Shown here in pieces: positions 41,775-50,470 of a DNA stretch of 64,000 nt. The position numbers and the translations under genes are program-made. This DNA is from Christensenella sp964592155 (GTDB lineage: Bacteria; Bacillota; Clostridia; Christensenellales; Christensenellaceae). The notes under the pieces were generated by a model. The model did not search any database and was not told the origin of the DNA. It worked only from the letters and a program-made list of their open reading frames with translations. Position 1 is the first letter of the stretch; each line of letters starts with the position of its first letter. Where the stretch lies: contig CAZQDA010000003.1 of assembly GCA_964592155.1 (NCBI GenBank), positions 20,729 through 84,728 on the forward strand, written 5' to 3'.

Positions 41775-43763
41775 TTGAGACGCAGTAGAGCTAAACATAC
41801 CAGTGACGTAAAGCATAGTATTGGAAAAAAGATCATCATCAATACCGTCGCCATATTGCTTTTACTATCGATCGTGCTTGTGGGCGTTATGTCTTACTTC
41901 ATGACGACGCTGACCAATACTATTTTGCTGGATACGCTTCAGCCAATGGCAAAGGCGGCCTCTCAAAGCATCGAGAACAACCTGCACCTGATGTCGGATC
42001 GCATTTTTATGATTGCGGACAATCCCACTCTGGCCAGTGCGCAAACAACGCCGGCAGAAAAGCAGGCGGAGCTCGATCATGCAAAATCCGGCATCGAATT
42101 TAACTGGCTTGCCCTTTACGGCGCTGACGGCAACCTGTTCACAGGCAGCGAAAGCAGCCCCGGCAGCATTGCGGGCGATTCTCTTTACAGCAGCATGAAA
42201 GAAACCGCAAATCTTGTCATTGACGACACCCGCGTGAATGGCGACCAGCTTGAAATCGTGATCGGCACACCAGTCATGCAGGACGGCAATGTCTCTTACT
42301 ATCTTGTAGGAAGTTACCAATACGACGTGCTGAACGATCTATTGAGCAACATCAACGTTGGAAAAACAGGAGTCGCCTTCATCATAGACGAAAATGGCAT
42401 TTATATGGCACATCAAGATGCCAAACAGGTGGCATCAAAGAGGACAATATTTGACACATTCGGCGATAATGCGGACATGCAAAACATTTTTTCGCAAATG
42501 GCGGACGGGCAAACCGGCTCCGCAGGCACTGGTGGTTTTACAAATCACCAGTATTTCAGCTATTCCCCTGTGCGCGGAACCCACTGGAGCTTTGGCATTA
42601 CCGCGCCGCAAAGTGATTTTATGGACGCGGCAAATCAGGCAATTTTTATCAGTATTTTGCTGACAATCGCTTTGCTATTACTCTCGATTTTCCCCACGAT
42701 GCACATCGTCAAACGCATTCAAAAACCTTTGCGACGTGTAACCAAGCGGCTTGCCCAGCTTTCAGACGGAGACCTTCATTCACCTGTGGAGGTAGAGGCC
42801 ACAAGGGATGAGACAGAGGTTTTGTCGCGCGCGCTCAGTCAAACAGTGCTCAGCATCAACAGCTATACCTCCGAACTGTCGCGTGTTTTAAATGAACTTT
42901 CCAAAAGTAATCTTGACGTATCTGTGGACGGCGAGTTCCGCGGCGATTTTATTGTCATGAAGGATTCCCTGAACAAAATCGTCAAATTCCTGAACCTGAT
43001 CATGCAGTCCATCCAGCGCTCCGTGGTTCAGGTAAGCGAAACCTCGCACATGGTATCCACAAACGCGCTTCACGTGCAGGAAAGTTCCGGCGGTCAGGCT
43101 GGCGCGCTCAGCGATCTTGAACACGAGGCGCAGTCCATTTCCCAAAGTATTGACGCAGTCGATACGCATACCCGGCACGTACACAGCCTGATGCAGCAGG
43201 CTATGGAAAAACTGGGCACAGCCCAGCAAAATATGGATGACATGTCCAAGGCGATGCAAGCCATCAGTAACAGCTCGGAAGAGATTACCAAGATCAACAA
43301 ATTCTTGGAGGAAATTTCTTTCCAGACGAACATTCTCGCACTCAATGCCTCTGTAGAGGCTGCGCGGGCAGGGGAAGCCGGAAAGGGCTTTTCCGTCGTT
43401 GCGACCGAGGTGCGGGATCTCGCCGGAAAGAGCGGAGACTCTTCTCGCAAAACCGCGCAAATGATTCAAGGCTCCCAAAGCGCGGTACAGGAAGGCTCCG
43501 GCTTTGTACGGGCCATGGCAGAATCCATTGAGGAAATCCAAAAAATCCTCAACCAAATATCAGATATTACGGCGGAGCTTGAGCAGTCTGTGGCAAACGA
43601 AAAAGACTCGCTTAAAACGATTACCGGCAAGATTGAATCCATCAACCAGTTGGCGCGGCACAATCTTTCTTCCAGCGGAGAAAGCGCTCAGGCCAGCCAA
43701 TCGCTGACCGATCAGGCAGATGCGCTTGAAGGCATGGCCAAACGATTCACTCTGAGAAAGTAG
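41775..43763 (+). CDS. Methyl-accepting chemotaxis protein
   Basis: The 662-aa receptor has a TTG start at 41775 behind AAAAGGAG. It has TM1 (about 21-43), an extracellular dCACHE-like sensing domain (about 45-285), TM2 (about 289-309), HAMP (about 312-365) and a cytoplasmic signalling hairpin whose tip reads NASVEAARAGEAGKGFSVVA (about 518-537). It should direct movement or metabolic signalling through CheA/CheW, which are not in the window. The next gene, an FMN-binding lipoprotein, follows after 8 bp, so the two share an operon. Confidence 0.94.
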   Translation: MRRSRAKHTSDVKHSIGKKIIINTVAILLLLSIVLVGVMSYFMTTLTNTILLDTLQPMAKAASQSIENNLHLMSDRIFMIADNPTLASAQTTPAEKQAELDHAKSGIEFNWLALYGADGNLFTGSESSPGSIAGDSLYSSMKETANLVIDDTRVNGDQLEIVIGTPVMQDGNVSYYLVGSYQYDVLNDLLSNINVGKTGVAFIIDENGIYMAHQDAKQVASKRTIFDTFGDNADMQNIFSQMADGQTGSAGTGGFTNHQYFSYSPVRGTHWSFGITAPQSDFMDAANQAIFISILLTIALLLLSIFPTMHIVKRIQKPLRRVTKRLAQLSDGDLHSPVEVEATRDETEVLSRALSQTVLSINSYTSELSRVLNELSKSNLDVSVDGEFRGDFIVMKDSLNKIVKFLNLIMQSIQRSVVQVSETSHMVSTNALHVQESSGGQAGALSDLEHEAQSISQSIDAVDTHTRHVHSLMQQAMEKLGTAQQNMDDMSKAMQAISNSSEEITKINKFLEEISFQTNILALNASVEAARAGEAGKGFSVVATEVRDLAGKSGDSSRKTAQMIQGSQSAVQEGSGFVRAMAESIEEIQKILNQISDITAELEQSVANEKDSLKTITGKIESINQLARHNLSSSGESAQASQSLTDQADALEGMAKRFTLRK

Positions 43764-43771
43764 GTATTACG

Positions 43772-44227
43772 ATGAAAAAATTGACAGCGCTTTTGATGAT
43801 TATTCCCATGCTGTTAGCCTGCCTTTTCGTGCAGGCTTGCGCCGCAGGCGGCGATTCGCTGAAGGATGGTTACTATTCGGCGGAGATGTCTGATTACAGC
43901 CACGGCTGGAAGGAATATCTCACCATTTATGTGCGGGGTGGCAAGGTTGTTTCCGCGGAATATAACGCGCGCAACTCCAGCGGGTTTATCAAATCCTGGG
44001 ATATGGATTATATGCGGAATATGAACGCCGTGACAGGCACCTATCCCAACCGCTACACACGTTCCTATGCCGCGGCGTTTCTGGAAAATCAGAATGTGCA
44101 GGGCGTTGACGCAATCGCGGGAGCCAGCACCTCCTATGGGACGTTTCAGCAGCTTGCGGATGCCGTGCTCGAGCGCGCACGCACGGGTGATTCCTCCGTT
44201 GCGGTTGTGGAGGCGGTTTCGCAATAG
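43772..44227 (+). CDS. FMN-binding domain lipoprotein
   Basis: The 151-aa secreted protein has a signal peptide and Cys near residue 23 (VQACAAG, an imperfect lipobox), followed by an FMN-binding domain. The motif DAIAGASTS (about 111-119) corresponds to DxxSGAT, where FMN is attached covalently to Thr/Ser by the enzyme ApbE, which is not seen here. Such domains serve in extracellular electron transfer. Co-transcription with a chemoreceptor is unusual. Confidence 0.8.
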   Translation: MKKLTALLMIIPMLLACLFVQACAAGGDSLKDGYYSAEMSDYSHGWKEYLTIYVRGGKVVSAEYNARNSSGFIKSWDMDYMRNMNAVTGTYPNRYTRSYAAAFLENQNVQGVDAIAGASTSYGTFQQLADAVLERARTGDSSVAVVEAVSQ

Positions 44228-44241
44228 CACAGCAGTAATTT

Positions 44242-44273
44242 AAAAAGGCGAGGATTTTTATCCCCGTCTTTTT
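44242..44273. terminator. Bidirectional terminator
   Basis: AAAAAGGCGAGGA pairs with TCCCCGTCTTTTT (11 of 13 positions) and overlaps the convergent trmO stop. Confidence 0.85.
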
Positions 44274-44950
44274 TTGCGGCTTTCGATGGCCGTTACCGTC
44301 AATACGCCATGCGCAACGCGAAACTTAATTTCCCAGTCTTTATACTCTATGCCATAGATTCGCTCCGGATCATCCTGATAGGCGGGACGGGGGTCATACG
44401 CCAGCAACTCGCGCAAAACCAGTCGGTCTTCTTCCGGCACAGACGCCAGCTGCGCTTGATCGGCCTTTACGCGCAAGGGCGGTTTTGCGCCGCCCAAAAA
44501 TCCCGCAGCGGCATCCGCATGGCTGTCCGTAAAAGGAAGATAAGGCTTGATGTCATAGATGGGCGTGCCGTCCATAAGGTCAGCTCCCAGCACGTGTAAA
44601 ACCGGCCCTTCGGGTGTTTCAAGCTCGATGCGGTCAAGTTTTACAGAGGACAATCCAATGGAATTGGGGCGATAGGGCGAGCGTGTGGCAAACACGCCAA
44701 CGCGGGTATTTCCGCCCAGTTTGGGCGGACGAACCGTCGGAGACCATGTTTTTTGCCGCGCCTGTGAAAAGTCCCAGAGCAGCCAGAGGTAGGAAAACGT
44801 CTCCAGCCCGCGCAAAGCCTGCGCATTCCGGTATTCCGGCATGAAAACAATAGAAGCCCGCAGGCCTTCCACCATCCCGCTTTGGCGCGGAATCCCAAAT
44901 TTTGTGGGAAAATCACTTTTGATATGCGCAATTATTTCCAATGAATTCAT
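44258..44950 (-). CDS. trmO: tRNA N6-threonylcarbamoyladenosine methyltransferase, TrmO/TsaA
   Basis: TrmO methylates the N6 group of t6A37 in tRNA(Thr). The 230-aa protein carries the TsaA signature with RSPYRPNSIGLSSVKL, KFGIPRQSG, the WDFSQAR stretch and the C-terminal RVAHGVLT element. The start at 44950 has AAAGGGA 8 nt upstream; a nearer ATG at 44968 is too close to its own AGGAG. It stands alone and convergent to the lipoprotein. Confidence 0.95.
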   Translation of the reverse strand: MNSLEIIAHIKSDFPTKFGIPRQSGMVEGLRASIVFMPEYRNAQALRGLETFSYLWLLWDFSQARQKTWSPTVRPPKLGGNTRVGVFATRSPYRPNSIGLSSVKLDRIELETPEGPVLHVLGADLMDGTPIYDIKPYLPFTDSHADAAAGFLGGAKPPLRVKADQAQLASVPEEDRLVLRELLAYDPRPAYQDDPERIYGIEYKDWEIKFRVAHGVLTVTAIESRKKRRG

Positions 44951-45015
44951 AGAAATATCCCTTTCCATTTCTCCTTTCTATTTTACATGCTCCAGCTATT
45001 CTCGCGCAACCCCGG

Positions 45016-45051
45016 CAAAAAGCAAATCCCCCTCAATGAGGAGGATTTGCT
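45016..45051 (-). terminator. Terminator of the inositol operon
   Basis: On the minus strand AGCAAATCCTCCTC (45051-45038) pairs with GAGGGGGATTTGCT (45034-45021) around ATT, followed by TTTTTG. It lies 35 bp after the last transketolase gene. Confidence 0.9.
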
Positions 45052-45085
45052 TTCCAACCATAAATAAAATTAACCAGCGTTCGCT

Positions 45086-46045
45086 TTATTTCATTTTCAC
45101 CGCAAGCATCGCCTGATCGACAATTTCCTGCGCTGTCAATCCATATTCCTCACTCAGGAACTGTTCATCCCCCACCTGTCCAAACAGGTCGTTTACGCCC
45201 ACCATTCGCACTGGCACAGGATATTTTCTTGCCGTCAGCTCGCAAACAGCGCTTCCAAGTCCCCCAATCACAGAGGCGTTTTCCGCAGTTACCACCGCTC
45301 CGGTGCGTTTGATGTGTTCAAGCAGCGTTGCTTCATCGAGCGGCTTAATGCAAAATGAATCGATTACCGTCGCCCTGATTCCGTTTTCCCGCAATGCTTT
45401 TTCGGCTTCCAGCGCGGCAGCCACCATAATTCCGGCTGCAATTACCACAACATCCGCGCCCGCGCAAAGCACGTTTGCACGATATAAATCAAACTGTTGA
45501 TCGTCGGAATAGATTTTGACCGGATTCTTTCTGGGCGTCCTGATATACGTTACGCCTTCCCTGTCTTTTGTTTGCTCGAGTACCGACTTAAGCTGCGCGC
45601 CGCCGCATACGTCAAAAACAGCCGCCCCCGGTATGGTTCTGTATAACGCAATATCCTCAAACGGCATATGCGTCCCGCCGTTGTAGGCCGCCGTCACTCC
45701 CGGATCACTACCCACGATGCGTACAGAATTTCCCGCGTATCCAACCGATAAAAACACTTGGTCAAAACACCGCCTTGATGCAAACGGTCCAAATGTATGC
45801 ACATAGGGCTTCTTCCCTTCGGCGGACATTCCCGCCGCCATGCCGATCATATTTGCTTCCTGCACTCCGCAGTCAATGCAGCGTCCGGGATATTTCCATT
45901 TTAAAGGCAGCGTTCCAAACGAGTTCATCAGGTCGGCGTCCAGATACACCACATCGCGGTCCGATTCCAGCAGCCCGTCCAACGTCTTTGAAAAAACATC
46001 CTTTAATGCCGCCGTTTCTCTGGTTCCGTCAAATACCGTGTTCAT
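45086..46045 (-). CDS. tktB: Transketolase, C-terminal subunit
   Basis: The 319-aa half of a two-subunit transketolase covers the pyrimidine-binding and C-terminal domains. It has DADLMNSFGTLPLKW, GVQEANMIGMAAGMSAEGKKP and a C-terminal regulatory-like portion. It overlaps the N-terminal gene by 4 bp (ATGA). Transketolase needs thiamine diphosphate and moves a glycolaldehyde unit between ketose and aldose. In this operon I infer a special donor, 2-deoxy-5-keto-D-gluconate. Split transketolases with specialised donors exist, for example in the sulfoglycolytic transketolase pathway. A housekeeping role cannot be ruled out. Confidence 0.93.
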   Translation of the reverse strand: MNTVFDGTRETAALKDVFSKTLDGLLESDRDVVYLDADLMNSFGTLPLKWKYPGRCIDCGVQEANMIGMAAGMSAEGKKPYVHTFGPFASRRCFDQVFLSVGYAGNSVRIVGSDPGVTAAYNGGTHMPFEDIALYRTIPGAAVFDVCGGAQLKSVLEQTKDREGVTYIRTPRKNPVKIYSDDQQFDLYRANVLCAGADVVVIAAGIMVAAALEAEKALRENGIRATVIDSFCIKPLDEATLLEHIKRTGAVVTAENASVIGGLGSAVCELTARKYPVPVRMVGVNDLFGQVGDEQFLSEEYGLTAQEIVDQAMLAVKMK

Positions 46046-46872
46046 GATTTTCCTCCCTGTACACCTTCAAGCTGCGCCATCGCCGTGCGCGCCAAATTCT
46101 CGTCTATCGTAATATGGTGATTAAATTCCATCTCTTCAATCGCCTTTACGCCCGCGCCTTTCACCGTATTGAGCACCACAAGCAGCGGCTTTCCTGTCCC
46201 TTTTTCTTCTTGCACCGCATGGACAATCATATCCGGATCGTTTCCGTCGACAGAAACCGCGTGCCATCCAAAACTTTCAAATTTCTTTGCGATGTCGCCA
46301 AGGTCTAAAACGTCCTCCGTCGTGCCATCCAGTTGCTTATGGTTATAGTCCACAAACGCAACCAGATTATGGAGCTTGTTTGCGCCTGCAAATAATGCCA
46401 TTTCCCAGACCTGACCTTCATCGCATTCGCCGTCTCCCATAATCAAATACACGCTCTGTCCGCCGCCATCCAGTAAAAGCGCTATCGCCATGCCGGCGGC
46501 AAGCGAGCATCCCTGCCCTAAAGAACCTGTCGTCATATCGATGCCCGGCGTTTTCAGCCTGTCACAATGGCTGGGTAGTCTCGTGTAATGCTGGTTTAAC
46601 GTATCAAGCCAGTCCTTTGGGAAAAATCCTTTTATGGCAAGCGCCGCATACAGCGCGGGGCCCGCATGCCCTTTGGAGCAAACCAAACGATCCCTTCCCT
46701 GCCACTTCGGATTGTTTGCGTCATATTTCATCAGCTTGCCATACAGCGCCGCAATGCAATCCGTAGCGGAAAGCGAACCTCCAACATGCCCAAATCCTCT
46801 TTTTGCAAAACATTTTATTTGCTCGATCCGAATTTCTTGCGCAAATTCTTTTAATTGACTCATCGTTTCCAC
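46042..46872 (-). CDS. tktA: Transketolase, N-terminal subunit
   Basis: The 276-aa subunit holds the thiamine-diphosphate motif, GDGECDEGQVWE near residue 145, and the catalytic histidine region RGFGHVGGSLS and SKGHAGPALY. It forms the active site with the C-terminal subunit made from the next gene. GGAGTGGAAACG precedes the start. It follows iolG by 82 bp with two hairpins in between. It belongs to the inositol operon, where the missing IolC/IolJ steps make a transketolase cleavage of the keto-acid plausible. Confidence 0.93.
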   Translation of the reverse strand: METMSQLKEFAQEIRIEQIKCFAKRGFGHVGGSLSATDCIAALYGKLMKYDANNPKWQGRDRLVCSKGHAGPALYAALAIKGFFPKDWLDTLNQHYTRLPSHCDRLKTPGIDMTTGSLGQGCSLAAGMAIALLLDGGGQSVYLIMGDGECDEGQVWEMALFAGANKLHNLVAFVDYNHKQLDGTTEDVLDLGDIAKKFESFGWHAVSVDGNDPDMIVHAVQEEKGTGKPLLVVLNTVKGAGVKAIEEMEFNHHITIDENLARTAMAQLEGVQGGKS

Positions 46873-46882
46873 TCCTTTTTTC

Positions 46883-46943
46883 TGATGGAGCCTTCAAAAC
46901 GCGCAGTTTTCACTCCATCATTCACAGGCGTTTTCAGGCCTGT
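46883..46943 (-). other. Two stem-loops between iolG and the transketolase genes
   Basis: TGATGGAG/CTCCATCA with an inner AAAAC/GTTTT (46883-46920), and ACAGGC/GCCTGT (46924-46943). No T-run follows, so RNA processing or stability is likelier than termination. Confidence 0.5.
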
Positions 46944-46954
46944 CTTCCGGCTTT

Positions 46955-47971
46955 TTATTGCTCCGGAACTTTTATCACAGCCCCGCCCTTTTTTAATGAT
47001 TCGGTTGCCGCCAGCGCAACCAAAACTGATTTCAGCCCGTCTTTTGCGCCCACCGGCGGCAGGGCATCATTCAGGCAAGCCTGCACAAACTCCATAACTT
47101 CCGTGATAAACGCATCATTGTACCGCTCCAAAAAGAAGTACAGCGGTTTTTCGGAAATCACGCCCTCCTCGTTTGCCAGAACCGTCCTGCTCGCAGTTTC
47201 ATTCTCCGCGCTTACAGCTCCCAGCGATCCAAAGACCTCCATGCGCTGATCATAGCCATAGGCCGCTCTCCTTGAATTGTCGATCACCGCAAGGGTGCCG
47301 TTTGCCATTTTCATGCTGATCACGCAGGTGTCGACATCGCCCGCTTCTCCGATTTCCGGATTCACGAGGCATGCGCCCATCACGCTCACCTCTTCCACTT
47401 CGCTGTTTGTCAGGTATCTCACCATATCAAAGTCATGGATTGTCATATCAAGCAAAATCCCGCCGGACACTTTCACATACTCCACCGGTGGCGGCGCAGG
47501 GTCTCTTGACGTAATACGCACAAGCTCCATCTGTCCGATTTTTCCTTGCTCAACCGTCTGCCTGACTTTTTTAAAATTTCTGTCAAACCGGCGATTGAAC
47601 CCTACCTGATACTTTACGCCCGCTTCCCCAACCGCCTTCATGACTGCGCGTATCTTCTTCAGATCATAATCGATGGGCTTTTCGCAGAAAATATGTTTTC
47701 CCGCCTTTGCCGCGTCAATCGAAATGGACGAATGCGTGTCTGTGGAAGAACAGATCATGACCGCGTCTATTTCTGCATCGTTCAAGATGTCCTTGTAATC
47801 AGCATAATATTTGGGAATTCCCGCTTCCTTTGCAAAGCTCTGCGCCGCTTCGAATACCACATCCGAAATCGCCGCGACTTCCGCGTTTGGTATGCGCGAG
47901 ATGATGTTGTTGGCATGCAGCTTTCCAATCCGTCCCGCTCCAATGATTCCTATCCTTAATTTTTGATTCAT
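46955..47971 (-). CDS. iolG: myo-Inositol 2-dehydrogenase
   Basis: IolG oxidises myo-inositol to 2-keto-myo-inositol with NAD. The 338-aa Gfo/Idh protein has the Rossmann GIIGAGRIGKLH at the N-terminus, EKPIDYDL, GFNRRFDRNF, PPPVEY, TIHDFDMVRYL and the IolG-typical DNSRRAAYGYDQR. The start at MNQKLRIG (47971) has CAGGAG 9 nt upstream; the frame is open 24 more codons into the LarA gene. It catalyses the first step of the route encoded by this operon. Confidence 0.94.
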   Translation of the reverse strand: MNQKLRIGIIGAGRIGKLHANNIISRIPNAEVAAISDVVFEAAQSFAKEAGIPKYYADYKDILNDAEIDAVMICSSTDTHSSISIDAAKAGKHIFCEKPIDYDLKKIRAVMKAVGEAGVKYQVGFNRRFDRNFKKVRQTVEQGKIGQMELVRITSRDPAPPPVEYVKVSGGILLDMTIHDFDMVRYLTNSEVEEVSVMGACLVNPEIGEAGDVDTCVISMKMANGTLAVIDNSRRAAYGYDQRMEVFGSLGAVSAENETASRTVLANEEGVISEKPLYFFLERYNDAFITEVMEFVQACLNDALPPVGAKDGLKSVLVALAATESLKKGGAVIKVPEQ

Positions 47972-48005
47972 TTGTTTTTTCTCCTGTTCTGAAATTTTCC
48001 AGATT

Positions 48006-49289
48006 TTAACTCGTTTTGACGCGCGGCAGCGTAGAGCCGCCATAAGGCATCAACAATACGCTTGCGTTGCCGCCTTTTTCTTCAAACGCGCGGTGAAGCG
48101 CATCCTGTATCGAGGAAAACGGCTCCATGAATGCCTGTCTCACAACCTGATCGGGCAGGTTTGACACGAGAAATATTTTCGCGTTTTCAAGCACCATGGC
48201 AATCGCCGCCGCTTTATGCCCTCCCAGCTGAAAATCATCCTTTACCCGCTCGATCATCGATTCCGGCGTCTGCGCAGTGTGTATCCACTCTTCAAAAACA
48301 TGCTCCCCGAATCCTTCATCACAGCCGCCTACCAGAATAATAATGCCGTCTTTGGCAACCGCATGTTTTGCGTTGTCGAGCGCTTTTTGCGTTTGATACA
48401 GGTTGATATCCTTCGGATATCCCCCTTGAGAAACAACCACGATATCCGATGGCCGATCGATTTCACACAGATAGATGGAATCTAAAAACCGACAGCCCTC
48501 CCTGTGCGCTTTGACGCAGTCTCCGGAAAAGGCTTTCAAAATACGCTTTTTTTCATCCAGCACAACGTTGATAATAAAATCCACGCCTACCATGTGCGCC
48601 GCTTCTTCGATATCCTCCCTGACCGGATTGCCCTCTAGCTTTCCTGCGCACGCAGACTGCTCCACCATTTTTGAATGGTTTGCCTGAATCGCGTCTCTGG
48701 TTGATACGCCCGGCATAATCGCTTTTCCGCCGCCGCTGTATCCGGCAAAATAGTGGTATTCAATGTTTCCCAGACAAATGCGCCTGTCTGCCAGCGCCAC
48801 GCTTCGCACAATATTGACGGGCGTTCCGCGGGTCGTCGTTCCTACGTAAATACAGTCCGTATCATCTCCGTCGATTACCGTAATTTCTTTCATCGCGCGC
48901 TTTCCCGCAAGCTTCTCCATTTCTTGCGGCGTGTGCCTGCGGTGAGACCCAAGCGCAAACACAAGCGTGATGTCCTCCGGCCGCACCCCCGCGTCATAAA
49001 GCTCGTCCAAAAGTCCGGGCATTATTTCAAAAGTGGGCAGCGGGCGTGTGATATCACTTGTGATGATCGCAATCTTTTCACCAGGCGCAACGATCTCTTT
49101 TAAGCGTTTTGATCCGATCGGATGCTTCATCGAGCGCCCTATTTCCTCCGCCGCCGGCAGCGGCTGCAAAACATCTCCGCCAATCGTAAGCGTACCCGCA
49201 TAATTTTTTTCCGGCACCTCTAATTCCAATGTTTCTCTGCCAAAACCAAATGTCGCTTTCACGGCCTTCCCTTCTATTTCCAGACTCAA
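48006..49289 (-). CDS. LarA-family nickel-pincer racemase, predicted malate racemase
   Basis: The 427-aa LarA homologue has FALGSHRRH (residues 112-120), EYHYFAGYSGGGKAIMPG with His179 and the cofactor-linking Lys189, and His205 in QANHSKM. These correspond to His174, Lys184 and His200 of lactate racemase. LarA family members racemise various 2-hydroxy acids, malate included. The TTG start overlaps the malic enzyme stop by 4 bases (TTGA), so the two proteins are made together. D-malate to L-malate is therefore the best guess. Cofactor genes larB, larC and larE are not in the window. Confidence 0.88.
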   Translation of the reverse strand: MSLEIEGKAVKATFGFGRETLELEVPEKNYAGTLTIGGDVLQPLPAAEEIGRSMKHPIGSKRLKEIVAPGEKIAIITSDITRPLPTFEIMPGLLDELYDAGVRPEDITLVFALGSHRRHTPQEMEKLAGKRAMKEITVIDGDDTDCIYVGTTTRGTPVNIVRSVALADRRICLGNIEYHYFAGYSGGGKAIMPGVSTRDAIQANHSKMVEQSACAGKLEGNPVREDIEEAAHMVGVDFIINVVLDEKKRILKAFSGDCVKAHREGCRFLDSIYLCEIDRPSDIVVVSQGGYPKDINLYQTQKALDNAKHAVAKDGIIILVGGCDEGFGEHVFEEWIHTAQTPESMIERVKDDFQLGGHKAAAIAMVLENAKIFLVSNLPDQVVRQAFMEPFSSIQDALHRAFEEKGGNASVLLMPYGGSTLPRVKTS

Positions 49290-50458
49290 ATTCTCGCCAC
49301 TCCGCTCTCCCGCGCCGCCTGCGCAACGCGCTCTGCAACCGCCTTTCCCACCCGCTTGTCAAACGCGGCTGGAATAATATACTCAGCGGACAGCTCTTCA
49401 TCCGTAATCAACTGTGCGATGGCGAGCGCTGCTGCCACCTTCATTTGATCGTTAATATCTTTTGCCCGCACGTCAAACGCGCCTCTGAAAATCCCCGGGA
49501 ATGCCAGTACATTGTTGATTTGGTTCGGAAAATCAGACCGCCCCGTTCCCACCACTGCCGCGCCCGCGGCAATGGCGTCTTCCGGAAAGATTTCAGGCTC
49601 GGGGTTTGACATAGGAAAAATCATGGGATGATCCGCCATTGACGCAACCATTTCCTGTGATACGATTCCCGGGCCCGACAGCCCGAAAAACACATCCGCG
49701 CCAACCATAACTTCCTGCAAAGAACCTTTTTTCTTCGCCCGATTGGTTATTTTTGCCATTTTTTCTTTTTCAGGATTCAGGTTTTCCCTGCCTTCGTAAA
49801 TTGCTCCGATGCGGTCACACAAGATCACTTCTTCAAGGCCCATGTGCATCAGCAGCTTTGTGACCGCAACCGCCGAAGCTCCCGCTCCGCTCACAACCGC
49901 ACGAATATCTTTTATGTTTCTGCCGGTCAGACGGCAGGCGTTGATCATTGCAGCCGCTGCCACCACAGCCGTGCCGTGCTGGTCGTCATGAAAAATCGGA
50001 ATCTCGCAGCATTCCTTCAGCCTCCGCTCGATTTCAAAGCATCGCGGCGCTGAAATATCTTCCAGATTGACACCTCCAAAGCTGCCCTCCAAAAGCCGTA
50101 TTGTGTTTACGATCTCGTCCACATCCTTCGATTTGATGCACAGGGGAAACGCATCCACATTTCCAAATGTTTTGAATAATACGCATTTCCCTTCCATAAC
50201 AGGCATGCCCGCTTCCGGTCCGATATCTCCCAGCCCCAAAACCGCGGTGCCGTCCGTAATCACCGCCACCGTATTCCATCGGCGCGTGTATAGATAAGAG
50301 TCGTCCGTGTTTTTGCTGATTTCAAGGCAAGGCTCCGCCACGCCCGGCGTGTAAGCCATCGCAAGGTCTTCGGATGTTGCGACAGGGCAGCGGGCATTGA
50401 TTTCGATCTTTCCCGCCCATTCCCTGTGCAGATCCAACGCTTTTTCTTTCAAATCCAT
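49286..50458 (-). CDS. Malic enzyme (NAD(P)-dependent, decarboxylating)
   Basis: This converts L-malate to pyruvate, CO2 and NAD(P)H. The 390-aa short malic enzyme has AYTPGVAEP (catalytic Tyr), GNVDAFPLC, the metal motif IPIFHDDQHGT and the dinucleotide motif SGAGASAVA. AGGAGAAACTGACT precedes the ATG. It lies 12 bp after the PGK gene and overlaps the LarA gene. Coenzyme preference is not clear from sequence. In this operon it would finish the conversion of the four-carbon fragment of inositol to pyruvate. Confidence 0.95.
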   Translation of the reverse strand: MDLKEKALDLHREWAGKIEINARCPVATSEDLAMAYTPGVAEPCLEISKNTDDSYLYTRRWNTVAVITDGTAVLGLGDIGPEAGMPVMEGKCVLFKTFGNVDAFPLCIKSKDVDEIVNTIRLLEGSFGGVNLEDISAPRCFEIERRLKECCEIPIFHDDQHGTAVVAAAAMINACRLTGRNIKDIRAVVSGAGASAVAVTKLLMHMGLEEVILCDRIGAIYEGRENLNPEKEKMAKITNRAKKKGSLQEVMVGADVFFGLSGPGIVSQEMVASMADHPMIFPMSNPEPEIFPEDAIAAGAAVVGTGRSDFPNQINNVLAFPGIFRGAFDVRAKDINDQMKVAAALAIAQLITDEELSAEYIIPAAFDKRVGKAVAERVAQAARESGVARI

Positions 50459-50470
50459 AGTCAGTTTCTC

